NCBI GenBank assembly: GCA_964603155.1 | Contig: CAZRTZ010000032.1 | Location: 1 to 32,137, forward strand | Length of the DNA: 32,137 bases | DNA from: VAUL01 sp964603155 | Lineage (GTDB): Bacteria > Desulfobacterota > Desulfuromonadia > Desulfuromonadales > BM103 | Reading direction: 5' to 3' | Shown: piece by piece, positions 6,903-16,396 of the stretch | Layout: each line of letters begins with the position of its first letter | Numbering within the stretch: the first letter of the stretch is position 1 | Translations under genes and position numbers: made by a program | The notes under the pieces: generated by a model | What the model was told of the DNA's origin: nothing | What the model saw: only the letters and a program-made list of their open reading frames with translations | Databases searched by the model: none

Positions 6903-8684
6903 ATGATTCAGAAAAGAGCCCCGGTGAGACCCCTCGATCAAATTGGCGAAAAGCCCTCTCTGTTTCTTGTCGGCAGCCTGTTCGCCACCGTATTCGCCGC
7001 GTTTCTTTTCCTGCACGCAACCCAGCCGATTTTAGACCCTGATTTCTGGTGGCACCTCAAGACCGGCAAGATGATGGTCGAACAGAAGGGGCTGCTGTAC
7101 GCCGACCCGTTCACATTCCATGCCGGCACGGAAGCAACCTCCCGCGAATCAATGATCCTCAAAGGCTACTGGCTTTGGCAGACAATCGCCTACGGTCTCT
7201 ATGCGCTGCTCGGATTCAACGGCATCTTTCTTCTCAACCTGTTAGTCATCGGCGCCATTGCCGGCACCATGACCTTCCGGATGTATCGAAGCCAGGTCGC
7301 GTTGTGGCTCTCCGCCCCCCTGCTAACCGGCACCTTCATTCTGCTCAGAAGTTACCCGCCGGAGCGCCCCCAACTGGTCTCCTTTTTGCTCGTCACTCTT
7401 TTGGCAGGGGTACTGACCCAACTCCGAAAAAGCGGCAAAGTGAGTTGGCAAATCCCGGCACTCATGTGCCTGTGGGCCAACCTCCACGGCGGCTTCGTGG
7501 TCGGCGTCATCATGCTTGGCTGCTTTGCGGCCGGTGTCACACTGCAGTACCGAGACAACCCTCCGGAAAGGAAACGTCTGCTGACTTGGACGCTGGCAGG
7601 AGCCATCGCCTCATTGGCCAACCCGAATGGCGGACTGGCGTTCATCGAATTGTTCAATTTCGTCGGCAAACCGCTCCAGACCAACATCATCGAATACCGC
7701 AGCACCTGGGCCGAATTCAGCGAAGGCTCGAAAACCGTCATCGTCCTGTGGGCGGCAATTCTTCTCTACGGGGCGGGCACCCTCCTGCGGCGGAGGTTTG
7801 ACTGGCCGGAAGTTCTTGTCGCTGTGGCCCTCGGCATCCTCTCCGTCAAGCACATGCGCAGCGTAGCCTTCTTCCCACTGGCCATGCTGCCGGCAATCGG
7901 CCTCACCTGGCAGGAACTCTTCCGGGATCGGCGGTGGCGGTTGCCGGCCTGGTTCCAGCTGCTGACCATCGCTGTTGCTGCGCTGCCACTGCTGTGGCTG
8001 GTTGCGAACCAGTGGAAGGAACGTCGTTTCGACCAGAAGGTCCTAGCGATTTACCCGGAGGCGGGGATTGATTTCCTGCTGGAGAGCGGGATGCAAGGGC
8101 GGATGTTCAACAGTTACGAGTACGGCGGCTACCTGGTGTGGCGCCTGGCTCCCGGCATGAAGGTCTTCATCGATGGCAGAGGCCTCAACGAACAGATCTT
8201 CTCCGATTACCAAAAGATCAGTCTCGCCTCGCTGACCAGCATCAACGGCAGAAAAGAATACCAGGCGCTCCTCGAACGCTACCAGGTCGACTACGTGTTC
8301 CAGCCGATCTACGATGGCTACGGCAATGTCCAGCCGCTGATGAAAGCCCTGTTGTCAGACCCCTGGTGGGTGCCGATCTACCTCGACACCCAGGTTTACA
8401 TCCTGGCGAAGGACTCCGTGCAAACCCGCGCCGCCATCGATGCTCATGCCATCGACAAGGAGGATTTCAAAAATCGCCTGCTTTTGATCTACAGCTATCT
8501 GCACCGCGCCCAGCCAGAACAAACCGCCTACCGGGTGGCACGGGCCGGCCTGCTCATCTACCTCGGCAGCTACCAGGAAGCCCGCGCCGAAATCGAGGCT
8601 ATCGAGCAGGAGTCTCCCGCCGACCAAGCCCTCCCCGCCTTGCGCAAGGACCTGCATCTACTCGCCGGCCGTCTCCGGCGATAA
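6903..8684 (+). CDS. Polytopic membrane protein, putative GT-C type (paralog 1)
   Basis: A 593-residue protein with about ten N-terminal membrane helices and a soluble C-terminal region ending in TPR-like helices. The first loop carries DPDFWWHLKTG (D45, D47, H51). Later motifs are ERPQ, WANLHGG, ANPNG, KHMRSVAFF and, in the soluble part, GGYLVWRL and FIDGRG. The same order appears in the genes at 13760-15652 and 17807-19612. An acidic D-x-D/H set in the first outer loop is characteristic of GT-C glycosyltransferases that use polyprenyl-phosphate sugars, so such a role at the periplasmic face is inferred. The ATG lacks a clear ribosome site; GTG at 6924 is an alternative. It is the only plus-strand gene of the glycan island. 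Confidence 0.7.
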   Translation: MIQKRAPVRPLDQIGEKPSLFLVGSLFATVFAAFLFLHATQPILDPDFWWHLKTGKMMVEQKGLLYADPFTFHAGTEATSRESMILKGYWLWQTIAYGLYALLGFNGIFLLNLLVIGAIAGTMTFRMYRSQVALWLSAPLLTGTFILLRSYPPERPQLVSFLLVTLLAGVLTQLRKSGKVSWQIPALMCLWANLHGGFVVGVIMLGCFAAGVTLQYRDNPPERKRLLTWTLAGAIASLANPNGGLAFIELFNFVGKPLQTNIIEYRSTWAEFSEGSKTVIVLWAAILLYGAGTLLRRRFDWPEVLVAVALGILSVKHMRSVAFFPLAMLPAIGLTWQELFRDRRWRLPAWFQLLTIAVAALPLLWLVANQWKERRFDQKVLAIYPEAGIDFLLESGMQGRMFNSYEYGGYLVWRLAPGMKVFIDGRGLNEQIFSDYQKISLASLTSINGRKEYQALLERYQVDYVFQPIYDGYGNVQPLMKALLSDPWWVPIYLDTQVYILAKDSVQTRAAIDAHAIDKEDFKNRLLLIYSYLHRAQPEQTAYRVARAGLLIYLGSYQEARAEIEAIEQESPADQALPALRKDLHLLAGRLRR

Positions 8685-8737
8685 GTGGATTTCCTTCAGG
8701 CGCAGGGCAATATTTCCCAACATCCCGCGAGACACCC

Positions 8738-8762
8738 CTTTTGGGGCACGCTATCCCAAAAG
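8738..8762. terminator. Possible bidirectional terminator between convergent genes
   Basis: A stem CTTTTGGG / CCCAAAAG with a 9-base loop lies between the convergent genes ending at 8684 and 8751 and overlaps the latter's stop codon. There is no long T-run after it on either strand, so termination is plausible but weakly supported. Confidence 0.35.
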
Positions 8763-10358
8763 AATCTCCCAAGGGGTATTTTCAAGAAGATCACGGCGCG
8801 TGTTCTCGCGCACGTCGTTATCGTAGCAGTCGACCGGATTGTAATCATCGCGGAGGATTATTGCCGGTTCATCAGGAGGGATTTGGTATTGCTTGGAGAA
8901 ATAAGTCAGCACCTCCTTGCGGGCTATTGGATGGATGGCAAAGCGTAACGGGTAATCAGCAGGCAGGTCCACGGGACTCCCATCGTAAGCGACGACGTTG
9001 ATGTTCCCCATCCACTGCCCGGTCCCCGGATCGAAATTCGGGTAGAGTTCCACCTGGTCGTAAACCTCGCGCAGGGTCTTGACGAGTGAGGCCGTCATGA
9101 GCCGATCGCCCAAAAGACGCCCATGGAAGTTTATCGACAGCACCCCGCGCGCGGTCATTCTCGCCTTCGTCAACTGCAAAGCTTCCAAACTGATGACATG
9201 CACGGGAGCGGCTTCGCCGCTGAAAACATCAAGTATCACATAGTCGTATTTCTTATCGGTACCGGCCAAATACGCCCTCGCATCCTCAACATATTCCTGC
9301 CCGTTGACCTTGACGCCGAAGTAATCCTTGGCCACCCGGAACACTTCCGCATCGATATCGACAGCATCAACTAAAATGCCTCTTTCTTGATACCATTGGG
9401 GAAGAATCCCGGCGCCCATCCCCACCACCAGACAGGTTTTCCCTTCGGGATAGATCCCATAAGGGATTATTCCGGCGAGGTAAAAATATGGGTAGGTTGG
9501 TTTCCTGTTGACCATATCCATACCACCTTGTACAGCACCATCCAGGATCATTTCACGAACATGATTAGGGCCATAGGTATAATCAACAACCTTAAGGTTT
9601 CCATAGTGGGAGTCTACGCTGGAAACCAACGTTGCCAGCGTCCCATTGGGCAGAGTCGCCTTTACCTGCCCCCCTTCACTGATCGAGCCAAGTCCCAGAG
9701 GTACCAGCAGCAGCACCATCAGTGAGAAACGCCGGCGCAGAAAGGCAAAGTAAAGCGCGGACATCAAAATCAGCAACCCACCCGTCAAGAGGAAAACCTT
9801 ATTTACCCCGACAAAAACGATGAGAAAAAATCCGGTCAGCAGCGTCCCGGCGACGCTGCCAATGGTGGAGACGGCATAGAGGCTGCCGACGGTACGCCCC
9901 ACCGCCTGCATGTCGCGAATAGCAATGCGCACCAGGTAGGGAGAAACACAGCCGAGGAGCAAAAGTGCCGGGCCAAACAGGAGCAGACTGCTGGCAAAGG
10001 CCCCCAGCCGCAACCCCATCGGTACGCACAGCAGCAGAATAGGCTTGCGCAGCACCGGGATCAGGCAGACCAGCACCCCGGCAATCAGGATCAAACTGTA
10101 GAGCCAGTCAGGGTGAGGATGGCGATCAGCTATTCGGCCGCCCAGAGCGTAGCCAAGCGCCAGGGCAATCATAGCCACCGCGATCAAAGACGACCAGACA
10201 AAGAGGCTGACCCCGAAAAAAGGTCCGATTACGCGAGACCCAAGCACCTCAATGACCATGATCAACGCGCCACACAAGAGCGCCGTGGCAAAGAGAATGA
10301 GCGTCTCAACGCGCCGGGGGATGGCCGCGAGCGGTTCAGTAGAATTATTTTCGGTCAC
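8751..10358 (-). CDS. Membrane-fused spermidine-synthase-fold protein
   Basis: A 535-residue protein. The N-terminal half has about seven to eight membrane helices (LCGALIMVIEVLGSRVIGP starts the first). The C-terminal half has a spermidine-synthase-like Rossmann fold: CLVVGMGAGILPQWYQERG, the acidic VDAVDIDAEV, and YDYVILDVFSGEAAPVH. True spermidine synthases have catalytic aspartates (D-S-S/T-D-P) where this protein has DVFSGEAAP, so it is probably not a polyamine enzyme. GTG at 10358 is preferred to a TTG 42 bases upstream because GGAGG stands five bases before it. It follows the methyltransferase gene by 88 bases, inside the glycan island. Substrate unknown. Confidence 0.75.
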   Translation of the reverse strand: MTENNSTEPLAAIPRRVETLILFATALLCGALIMVIEVLGSRVIGPFFGVSLFVWSSLIAVAMIALALGYALGGRIADRHPHPDWLYSLILIAGVLVCLIPVLRKPILLLCVPMGLRLGAFASSLLLFGPALLLLGCVSPYLVRIAIRDMQAVGRTVGSLYAVSTIGSVAGTLLTGFFLIVFVGVNKVFLLTGGLLILMSALYFAFLRRRFSLMVLLLVPLGLGSISEGGQVKATLPNGTLATLVSSVDSHYGNLKVVDYTYGPNHVREMILDGAVQGGMDMVNRKPTYPYFYLAGIIPYGIYPEGKTCLVVGMGAGILPQWYQERGILVDAVDIDAEVFRVAKDYFGVKVNGQEYVEDARAYLAGTDKKYDYVILDVFSGEAAPVHVISLEALQLTKARMTARGVLSINFHGRLLGDRLMTASLVKTLREVYDQVELYPNFDPGTGQWMGNINVVAYDGSPVDLPADYPLRFAIHPIARKEVLTYFSKQYQIPPDEPAIILRDDYNPVDCYDNDVRENTRRDLLENTPWEILLG

Positions 10359-10446
10359 AAGAGCCTCCGGAGTAGTTTGTAGTTTTTCAAAACAGTCCAA
10401 ATCGAATCACGGCATCCAGACAGGCAGTGGCGAAGCACCACTCCAT

Positions 10447-11142
10447 CTACAAATCTTCACAATAATAGAGATCATTCCCCAACAGGCAGACCTTGCCCTG
10501 GGAGTTTTTCATCAACAACTGCAAGTCATGAGGGTATTGAAAAAACCGTATATGAAGGTCAAAAGTGTATCGGTAGTTACGCTGTCGCGGCACCACAACA
10601 ATCAACCGCTGGCGTGCCACGCGCCGCAATTCGGCGATTGCCCGCTCGATATCGACGACATGCTCAAGGGTATGCGCGGACACCACCGTATCAAAGGAAT
10701 TATCTGCACAATCGATTTTCTCTATGGCCCCTTGCCGAAAACATAAGCGTTGCTCAAATGACTGAGCAGGAGCAATAAAATCCATGCCCGTCACGTTCTT
10801 GCCGGTTCGCCTGGCAATTTCCGCAGACAGGAAACCTTTCCCGCAGGCAATATCCAAAATCCTTTCACCAATCAGATCACAAAGAATTCTCTCGATGATT
10901 TGCGGCGTCAGATCGGTCGAGCGATCAAGGTGAACCTCCGCGGTCGTCCGGTAATAATCCAGCAACTCGTTACGATCCAACAGCGGCGCGCGCTCCTTGA
11001 AGCGCATGAAATTATCGGTCTTGTCCCGGAAGAGCAGCCACATTGCCGGGCGCATAAACCAGGCGGAGTCCCGCAACACCGGCGGTAGCAGGTTGTCGAG
11101 CGCCCAACCGATCCGCCCCGAAAGGTTACGGCTGATCTTCAC
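10447..11142 (-). CDS. Class I SAM-dependent methyltransferase
   Basis: A 231-residue methyltransferase (Methyltransf_11/25 type). Motif I is ILDIACGKGFLSAEIA at about residues 95-110, then an acidic GMDF, and the post-motif AHTLEHVVDIERAIAELRRVAR typical of small-molecule, lipid or sugar methyltransferases. GTG start with GGGAGG nine bases upstream. It overlaps the end of the preceding GT2 gene by 17 bases, so it is co-transcribed. In this context a glycan-methylating or polyprenyl-linked substrate is likely but not shown. Confidence 0.8.
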   Translation of the reverse strand: MKISRNLSGRIGWALDNLLPPVLRDSAWFMRPAMWLLFRDKTDNFMRFKERAPLLDRNELLDYYRTTAEVHLDRSTDLTPQIIERILCDLIGERILDIACGKGFLSAEIARRTGKNVTGMDFIAPAQSFEQRLCFRQGAIEKIDCADNSFDTVVSAHTLEHVVDIERAIAELRRVARQRLIVVVPRQRNYRYTFDLHIRFFQYPHDLQLLMKNSQGKVCLLGNDLYYCEDL

Positions 11143-12079
11143 CGCGGCCGGCCTCCCCTTCGATCACGCTTTCGACGATGTAAACCGGCCGCCCCTTGAT
11201 CTCATCGAACAGAAAACCCAGATATTCACCGATAACACCGAGCACGATGAATTGCACGGAGAAGATGAAGGACATCAGCACCACGATAGTGGTGTAGCCG
11301 CTAATCACATGACCGAGCAGGAACTTCATCACCAGGCTGTAGATACCGACCCCCATGGAGAGGACCCCGAAGAAACCGCCCAGGAGCAAACTGGCGCGCA
11401 GGGGCAATTTCGAGGTCACGGCCATGGCGCTGACCGAGAGCGAGAGCAGCCTGAAGAACGAGTATTTGGAACTGCCGGCCGCACGCGATGGGGCCACAAA
11501 CTCCAAGCTGACCCGGTTGAAGCCAACGCTCTGGATCAGACCGCGCAGGAAGCGGGTGCGCTCCCGATACTCGGTCATCAGCACCTTGCGCACCCGCGCC
11601 GAAACCAGGAAGAAATCGGAGGCGTTCACCGTGAAGTTCTGCGGCGAAATCAGGTTGAGGACCATATAGAAGAGCCGCGACTGCAAACGCTGCAGCCAGC
11701 CGGTGTCGGCGTTGTCGCGGCGGGCCATGGTTACGATTTCGGTGCCGCCCCGGAAGCATTCCACCATCGCCGGCAGCAACTCGGGGGGGTGCTGGAGATC
11801 GGCGTCCATGCAGATGACCGCATCCCCGCCGGCATGGTCGAGACCGGCGGCCATGGCGGCCTCGTGGCCAAAGTTGCGGGAAAGGTTGACGATCCTGACC
11901 TGGCGGCAGGAGGTCGCCAGAGCCCGCAGAATTTCGCGGCTGCAGTCGCTGCTGCCATCGTTGATGAAGATCACTTCGCTGGCAAAGTCAGCCGAGTCGA
12001 GCACCTCCGACAACTCCGTCCAGAAGCGTTCGAGCACCGCTTCTTCGTTGTAGACCGAAACGACAATGGAGATTTTCAT
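11126..12079 (-). CDS. GtrB/ArnC-type polyprenyl-phosphate glycosyltransferase (GT2)
   Basis: A 317-residue family 2 glycosyltransferase. The N-terminal GT-A domain has VVSVYNEEAVL, the nucleotide-binding NDGSSD and the metal-binding D92-A-D94 followed by LQHPPEL. Two C-terminal membrane helices (about 228-255 and 262-290) end in GEYLGFLFDEIKGRP, the signature of the GtrB/DPM1/ArnC group. These enzymes transfer a sugar from a nucleotide donor to undecaprenyl phosphate at the inner face of the membrane, supplying donors for GT-C transferases such as those encoded next door. ATG start; GGAA lies about six bases upstream. Confidence 0.88.
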   Translation of the reverse strand: MKISIVVSVYNEEAVLERFWTELSEVLDSADFASEVIFINDGSSDCSREILRALATSCRQVRIVNLSRNFGHEAAMAAGLDHAGGDAVICMDADLQHPPELLPAMVECFRGGTEIVTMARRDNADTGWLQRLQSRLFYMVLNLISPQNFTVNASDFFLVSARVRKVLMTEYRERTRFLRGLIQSVGFNRVSLEFVAPSRAAGSSKYSFFRLLSLSVSAMAVTSKLPLRASLLLGGFFGVLSMGVGIYSLVMKFLLGHVISGYTTIVVLMSFIFSVQFIVLGVIGEYLGFLFDEIKGRPVYIVESVIEGEAGRGEDQP

Positions 12080-12158
12080 GGCACTTCCGTAAATTGGCTC
12101 CCGGTTCGCGGCAGCCGCGGTTTGAACGGCGGTCGGAGGCAGGGCCGGCGACCGGAGT

Positions 12159-13763
12159 TCATTGCCCTGCCTTCAACTGCATCGCCAACCGATAATTCTG
12201 CTGATAGCGCGGGTTGTTGGGGTCAATCTGCACAGCCCGGCCGAAATAGCCAAGCGCTGCGTCGTAATCCCTCTGCCGCAGGCTCAGCCGTCCTAATTGG
12301 TCGAGAGCATCGGGGAACGACGGGTTCAGTTCCAGCACCCGGCGAAACTGCCGGGTAGCCTTTTCGGTTTGCTCCAGAGCCAGATAGGTCATCCCCAGGT
12401 TGAAATGTGCATCGTAGTAGCCCGGTGCCAGTTCGATCGCCCGGGAGAACGCCGCAGCGGCCCGGTCAAAATTCCCAGCCCGGAAGTAGTTGGCGCCCTG
12501 CCCGTTGTGCCCTTGCGGAACGCGAGGAGCATCGGCCACATAGACGTTGCGAAACACCACGTCGTCACGCCAAACCCAACTTTGCTGCCAGGATATGATC
12601 GCAAAAATCGACACCTGAATGATTGCGAAGACGATCACTGTACGGTGACTCAATGCTTGTGCTGCCCCATGATTCTCCAGGAATTTTGCGACAAGCAAAC
12701 CTAGCAGAAGGCAGTAGCCGACGGCGGAGAAATACAGATAGCGGGTCGCCATCGGCGACGGCTGTGGCATGAACGGCACTCCGGAAAACAGCGCCAGGCC
12801 GATGAAGACCCAGCCCAGGCAAAAAAATATCCGACGATCATAGCGCAAGGCCAGCAACCATCCAAGCATTAGAAAGATTATGCACAGCAGCGGGCCGAAA
12901 ACTGCCGCATCCCAGAACTCCCTGCGTATAGGGATGTCGTAGAAGACCTTCTGCCCGTAGGGGAAAACCAAAAGCCGGAGATATTCGGCAATCATCCCCG
13001 GCGCAGTCAGCAAGCGTTCGGAGAGCGGCAGGCCGCCGCCGGGAACGACCTTCAGGACCAGCGTTCGCACCCCAAAATAAAAGCCGGCTATCATCAGATA
13101 GCAGAAAAACCGCGTCAGCGAGCGACGCCCCTCCCATTCGAACAGTGAGAATTCCGCAATCAGGACCAGCATCGGGAAAACGATGACATCTTCCTTGGAG
13201 AACACCGCCAAAAGGTAGAGGACAATTGACCAGACAAGGAAAACCTGCCGCAGGTCTTGGCGATAGCGCAGGTAAAGATAAAAGGCCCCCAGGGCAAAAC
13301 CCGCCGACATCAGGCCGCAACGGGCCGAGATCCAGGCAACGGGCTCGACGTTGACCGGGTGGACGGCAAAGAGCAGCGCAGCGAGCAGCGCCGGCAGTTG
13401 GCGATTTACGAGCCTTTGCGCGATCAGGAACACCAGGACGGCACTGGTGGCGTGCAGCAGCACGCTGATCAAATGATAGCCGGCCGGCTTCCCTCCCCAC
13501 AGGGCATAATCGATGGCCATGGCCGCCATGAACAGCGGCCGGTAGGTATATTCGTCGGCACTCCCTGCGGGCCACATCCCCTTGGTGAACAATTCCGGAA
13601 TATTTCCCAGGGAGTGCAGGGCATAGTTGCTGAGGATGGTGTTTTCATCGTCACTGACAAAGCCCATGCCAAAAGTCTGCGCATAAAGAGCGAGTGCACA
13701 AAAGCAGACGACAAGACCCGGAAACCAGAGACTTGTTCTTTGGCTTGCGCGGATCGATTTCAT
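12159..13763 (-). CDS. TMTC/PMT-like GT-C membrane protein with TPRs
   Basis: A 534-residue protein. The first outer loop has GFVSDDENTILSN (D38, D39), followed by TYRPLF, HPVNVEPVAWISAR and about ten membrane helices. This is the pattern of bacterial relatives of TMTC/PMT O-mannosyltransferases. Residues about 420-530 form three TPRs (YFRAGNFDRAAAAFSRAIEL, LEQTEKATRQFRRVLELNP, RDYDAALGYFGRAVQIDP). GT-C enzymes transfer sugars from polyprenyl phosphates to proteins or glycans on the outer face; the acceptor here is unknown. The start overlaps the stop of the upstream paralog 2 gene by four bases (ATGA). Confidence 0.78.
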   Translation of the reverse strand: MKSIRASQRTSLWFPGLVVCFCALALYAQTFGMGFVSDDENTILSNYALHSLGNIPELFTKGMWPAGSADEYTYRPLFMAAMAIDYALWGGKPAGYHLISVLLHATSAVLVFLIAQRLVNRQLPALLAALLFAVHPVNVEPVAWISARCGLMSAGFALGAFYLYLRYRQDLRQVFLVWSIVLYLLAVFSKEDVIVFPMLVLIAEFSLFEWEGRRSLTRFFCYLMIAGFYFGVRTLVLKVVPGGGLPLSERLLTAPGMIAEYLRLLVFPYGQKVFYDIPIRREFWDAAVFGPLLCIIFLMLGWLLALRYDRRIFFCLGWVFIGLALFSGVPFMPQPSPMATRYLYFSAVGYCLLLGLLVAKFLENHGAAQALSHRTVIVFAIIQVSIFAIISWQQSWVWRDDVVFRNVYVADAPRVPQGHNGQGANYFRAGNFDRAAAAFSRAIELAPGYYDAHFNLGMTYLALEQTEKATRQFRRVLELNPSFPDALDQLGRLSLRQRDYDAALGYFGRAVQIDPNNPRYQQNYRLAMQLKAGQ

Positions 13764-15652
13764 TTCAGCTCACGTGCCAAAGCCTGCGATTGAGCCAACT
13801 CCTGTTGAAAGTCCTGAGAACGAAAGCGCTTGACCCCATCAAGGAAAACCTCGGCCGCTTCACGGTGGCGGCCTTGGGCCTGCAATATCTTCCCATACAA
13901 GAACAGGCTGAAACCTGACGAATTACGATGTGGCCCGATAATTTCCAAAGCTCTCTCGGAAGCGCCATCGAGATAATAACAGTAGCCGAGCAAGATCCTG
14001 TCGAAATCACCCCGCTGGCTATCGGGTAAGCGCAACAGCTCATTCATCAGCCCTTTGTAGTAATCGGTCTTTTGTTTAAAGATTTCCTGATAGGTCTGGA
14101 AGTCGGCGTTGGCAACCAGATATTTGTATTCATCACGGTCAATGACCTTTTGATATGGCCCACCCTTCCGTAAAAACACATAGCTTTCACGATCGGAATA
14201 AACCATCGCCCATTCATAATTGACGAAGAGCCCCGAGGCCCCATGCGGGTTAAACTGGAAATTCGCATAGCGCCGCAATACAATCACTTCAAAACCGAAA
14301 CGCTGCTGCAGCTTTGTCATGACCGCCCGGTCCAACGCGTTTTTATAGTCTTCGAGAAGATCCGGAGGGAGCACACCCCGCCCATCGATGAACACGGTCA
14401 ACTCCGGCCAGCCATACCAAGAAATCGCCTGACCGTCCTCAAAGACGTTGAAAACCCGCCCCTTGATCCCGTTGGCGCGTAAATAATCAACGGCGGCCTC
14501 GTGATCAATCGGGACCGCATAGCCGACCCCGAAACGTTCCGTGGAGATCACATCACGCTGCAACGGATAAAAACTGCCGGCCTTAAGAACCGCAAGGCCG
14601 AGCAGACACAGCGCAGTAATGACGGTTGTCGCCGAATGTCGCAGCACCCCCTGCCAGCGTTGGCAGAGAATCACCAACCCGCGACCGACAATTGGAGCCT
14701 GAACCAGGCAGAAAAATGCGAAGAAACGCACCGCCGTCAGCCCCAGGCAGAGAACCGCAACACTGATCAGCAGGTAAGGGATCGCCCGCCGGCGCAAAGC
14801 CAGCACCGAGATGACGAGCGACGCGGCAAACACCGGCCAGATGATCCACAACTCCTTGGTCCGTGGCGGCATCAACTCGGAGATGCTTTGCCGGTACCAG
14901 TCGCTCCCCATGACGTTTTGCCCGTATTGGAACTGGCCAATACCGTTCGGGTTGCACAGCGCCGCCAGCAAAGACAGCCCGGCCAGCAGGGCCAGCGACT
15001 TGAGCTTGCACAAGGCTCGACCACGCGCCGCGGCATCCTCGGGACGGACCACCTCCACTCCGAGATAGGCAGCAAACGCGGCGAAAGGTACGACAATAAG
15101 AATCACGCTGGAATGGATGTTCCCCCAGAGCAGCGCCACCAGCGGCAAAAACCAGAGACCGCGCCGCTCGCCAGTAAAGATCCACCGGCCCAGCAACCAG
15201 ACCTGGGTGGCAAAGAACAGGTAGAGCAGCAGTTCCGGCCGCGGGACAAAACGGTCCTCCGCCAGCAGGAGACCGGCACCGACCGCCAGAGCCGCCAAAA
15301 CATGATGTTGCTCGCCGCTTAACAAATGCGCATCCCGGTAAAGGCAGTAGGCCAGGAGCACAACACAGCCCGCGATGGTGACAGACAGAAGCACCGCACC
15401 GCCGCTCAATTTGAACAAAAGGAAACAGCTGACCGCAAACAGCCAGGAAGTGTAAAGAAACGGCGTCTCTGCCGCCGGATAGCAGAACGGCTCGAACTGC
15501 GGGAATTCCTTGGTAGTGACCAAGAATTTGCCCAAAGCCAGATGCAAAAGGGCGTCGACATCGGTGATTTGCTTCAAACCGAGCATGAACGCGCTGATCA
15601 AAACACCGAGCAGCAGCAAAAGAGGCACGGCCTTCAATGAAGAATTGCGCAT
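13760..15652 (-). CDS. Polytopic membrane protein, putative GT-C type (paralog 2)
   Basis: A 630-residue protein, the most diverged of the three paralogs. The first-loop motif is D31-V-D33-ALLH37L, so the acidic residues and histidine stay while the tryptophans are lost. It keeps PRPELLL, WGNIHSS, CNPNG, RFFAFF and FIDGRG in the same order as paralogs 1 and 3, and ends with TPR-like helices (QAQGRHREAAEVFLDGVKRF). ATG at 15652, with AGGTGG about five bases upstream, is preferred to a TTG 33 bases earlier. It overlaps the TMTC-like gene by four bases, suggesting a coupled pair. Confidence 0.7.
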   Translation of the reverse strand: MRNSSLKAVPLLLLLGVLISAFMLGLKQITDVDALLHLALGKFLVTTKEFPQFEPFCYPAAETPFLYTSWLFAVSCFLLFKLSGGAVLLSVTIAGCVVLLAYCLYRDAHLLSGEQHHVLAALAVGAGLLLAEDRFVPRPELLLYLFFATQVWLLGRWIFTGERRGLWFLPLVALLWGNIHSSVILIVVPFAAFAAYLGVEVVRPEDAAARGRALCKLKSLALLAGLSLLAALCNPNGIGQFQYGQNVMGSDWYRQSISELMPPRTKELWIIWPVFAASLVISVLALRRRAIPYLLISVAVLCLGLTAVRFFAFFCLVQAPIVGRGLVILCQRWQGVLRHSATTVITALCLLGLAVLKAGSFYPLQRDVISTERFGVGYAVPIDHEAAVDYLRANGIKGRVFNVFEDGQAISWYGWPELTVFIDGRGVLPPDLLEDYKNALDRAVMTKLQQRFGFEVIVLRRYANFQFNPHGASGLFVNYEWAMVYSDRESYVFLRKGGPYQKVIDRDEYKYLVANADFQTYQEIFKQKTDYYKGLMNELLRLPDSQRGDFDRILLGYCYYLDGASERALEIIGPHRNSSGFSLFLYGKILQAQGRHREAAEVFLDGVKRFRSQDFQQELAQSQALARELK

Positions 15653-15715
15653 ACGACCCACCTGACCGAGAAGATAGCCAGCCAACGCCAGACCCTGCCG
15701 GCATCCAGAAAAAGC

Positions 15716-16396
15716 CTATTTGCGAGAGAGAACAGCCAAAAATTGCCACTTCGGGCGGAGCAACCGACGCAGAACCGGCAAATGATCGTATAGCCGGAGG
15801 CCGACCGTCAAGCTGTCTAGGCCAAGGCCAACCGCTTCAACCAGCTTAACAAAACGCTCCCGGGTAAAGTAGCGTCTCGGCAAAGGAACCCCGTAGCCCC
15901 AGTTGCCGAGGAAATCCATCCCCCATAATGCCAGGCGCGAAAACCAGGAGTATTCCAGGTGATCCTTTACCAGCACCGTCCGTGCCACGCGCCCGGCCTC
16001 AGCAACCAGCGCGTCGGCATCATGCTGAACATGATGCAGGACATCACAGAACAACACCAAATCAAAGCTATCGTCGGGGCAAGGGATATTGACCCCATCG
16101 AACCACTGGTACTTCTCCCAACGCGGGTCATCGACCAGGTGTACGGGCAGCGGATAGATATCCACACAGCGCCATCGCGTTGCCGGCGCCAACTCGGCAA
16201 TGCGCTCGGCCAACGCCATGTCGCCGCAGCCGACGTCAAGGCAGAGGACCTTTCCCGTGGGGTGGCGCTCACCGATCATCGCGGCAATCTGCCGGGCCAG
16301 GATCTCGATCCTGTGGTTATGAGACAACTGACGGTGCGCAGAAATCAGCGCTTCGCTAAGCGCCCCTTTTCCCTTGCCGGCGATCGGGGAACTCAT
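15716..16396 (-). CDS. Class I SAM-dependent methyltransferase
   Basis: A 226-residue methyltransferase with motif I CLDVGCGDMALAERIAEL at about residues 52-69, CVDIYPLPV, and the LVLFCDVLHHVQHDADAL post-motif region. The C-terminal part (VKDHLEYSWFSRLALWGMDF) resembles enzymes acting on membrane-linked or glycolipid substrates. Its ATG overlaps the stop of the preceding GT2 gene (ATGA), so it probably modifies that enzyme's product or a later intermediate. Substrate not identifiable. Confidence 0.8.
   Translation of the reverse strand: MSSPIAGKGKGALSEALISAHRQLSHNHRIEILARQIAAMIGERHPTGKVLCLDVGCGDMALAERIAELAPATRWRCVDIYPLPVHLVDDPRWEKYQWFDGVNIPCPDDSFDLVLFCDVLHHVQHDADALVAEAGRVARTVLVKDHLEYSWFSRLALWGMDFLGNWGYGVPLPRRYFTRERFVKLVEAVGLGLDSLTVGLRLYDHLPVLRRLLRPKWQFLAVLSRK

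Noticed and set aside
6669..7016. A 115-residue open frame on the minus strand in the 6660-6902 gap
   Set aside because: It runs over the start of the plus-strand polytopic gene, has no ribosome site or recognisable domain, and the stop-free run can be explained by chance. I treat the region as intergenic.
10359..10400. Upstream TTG start for the spermidine-synthase-fold gene
   Set aside because: The GTG at 10358 has GGAGG at ideal distance; the TTG has no ribosome site and adds residues unlike the family N-terminus.
10997..12358. A 453-codon open frame on the plus strand
   Set aside because: It is antisense to the clear GT2 gene at 11126-12079 and its product is low-complexity (many H, Q, E, G, R), typical of the shadow frame of a GC-rich gene.
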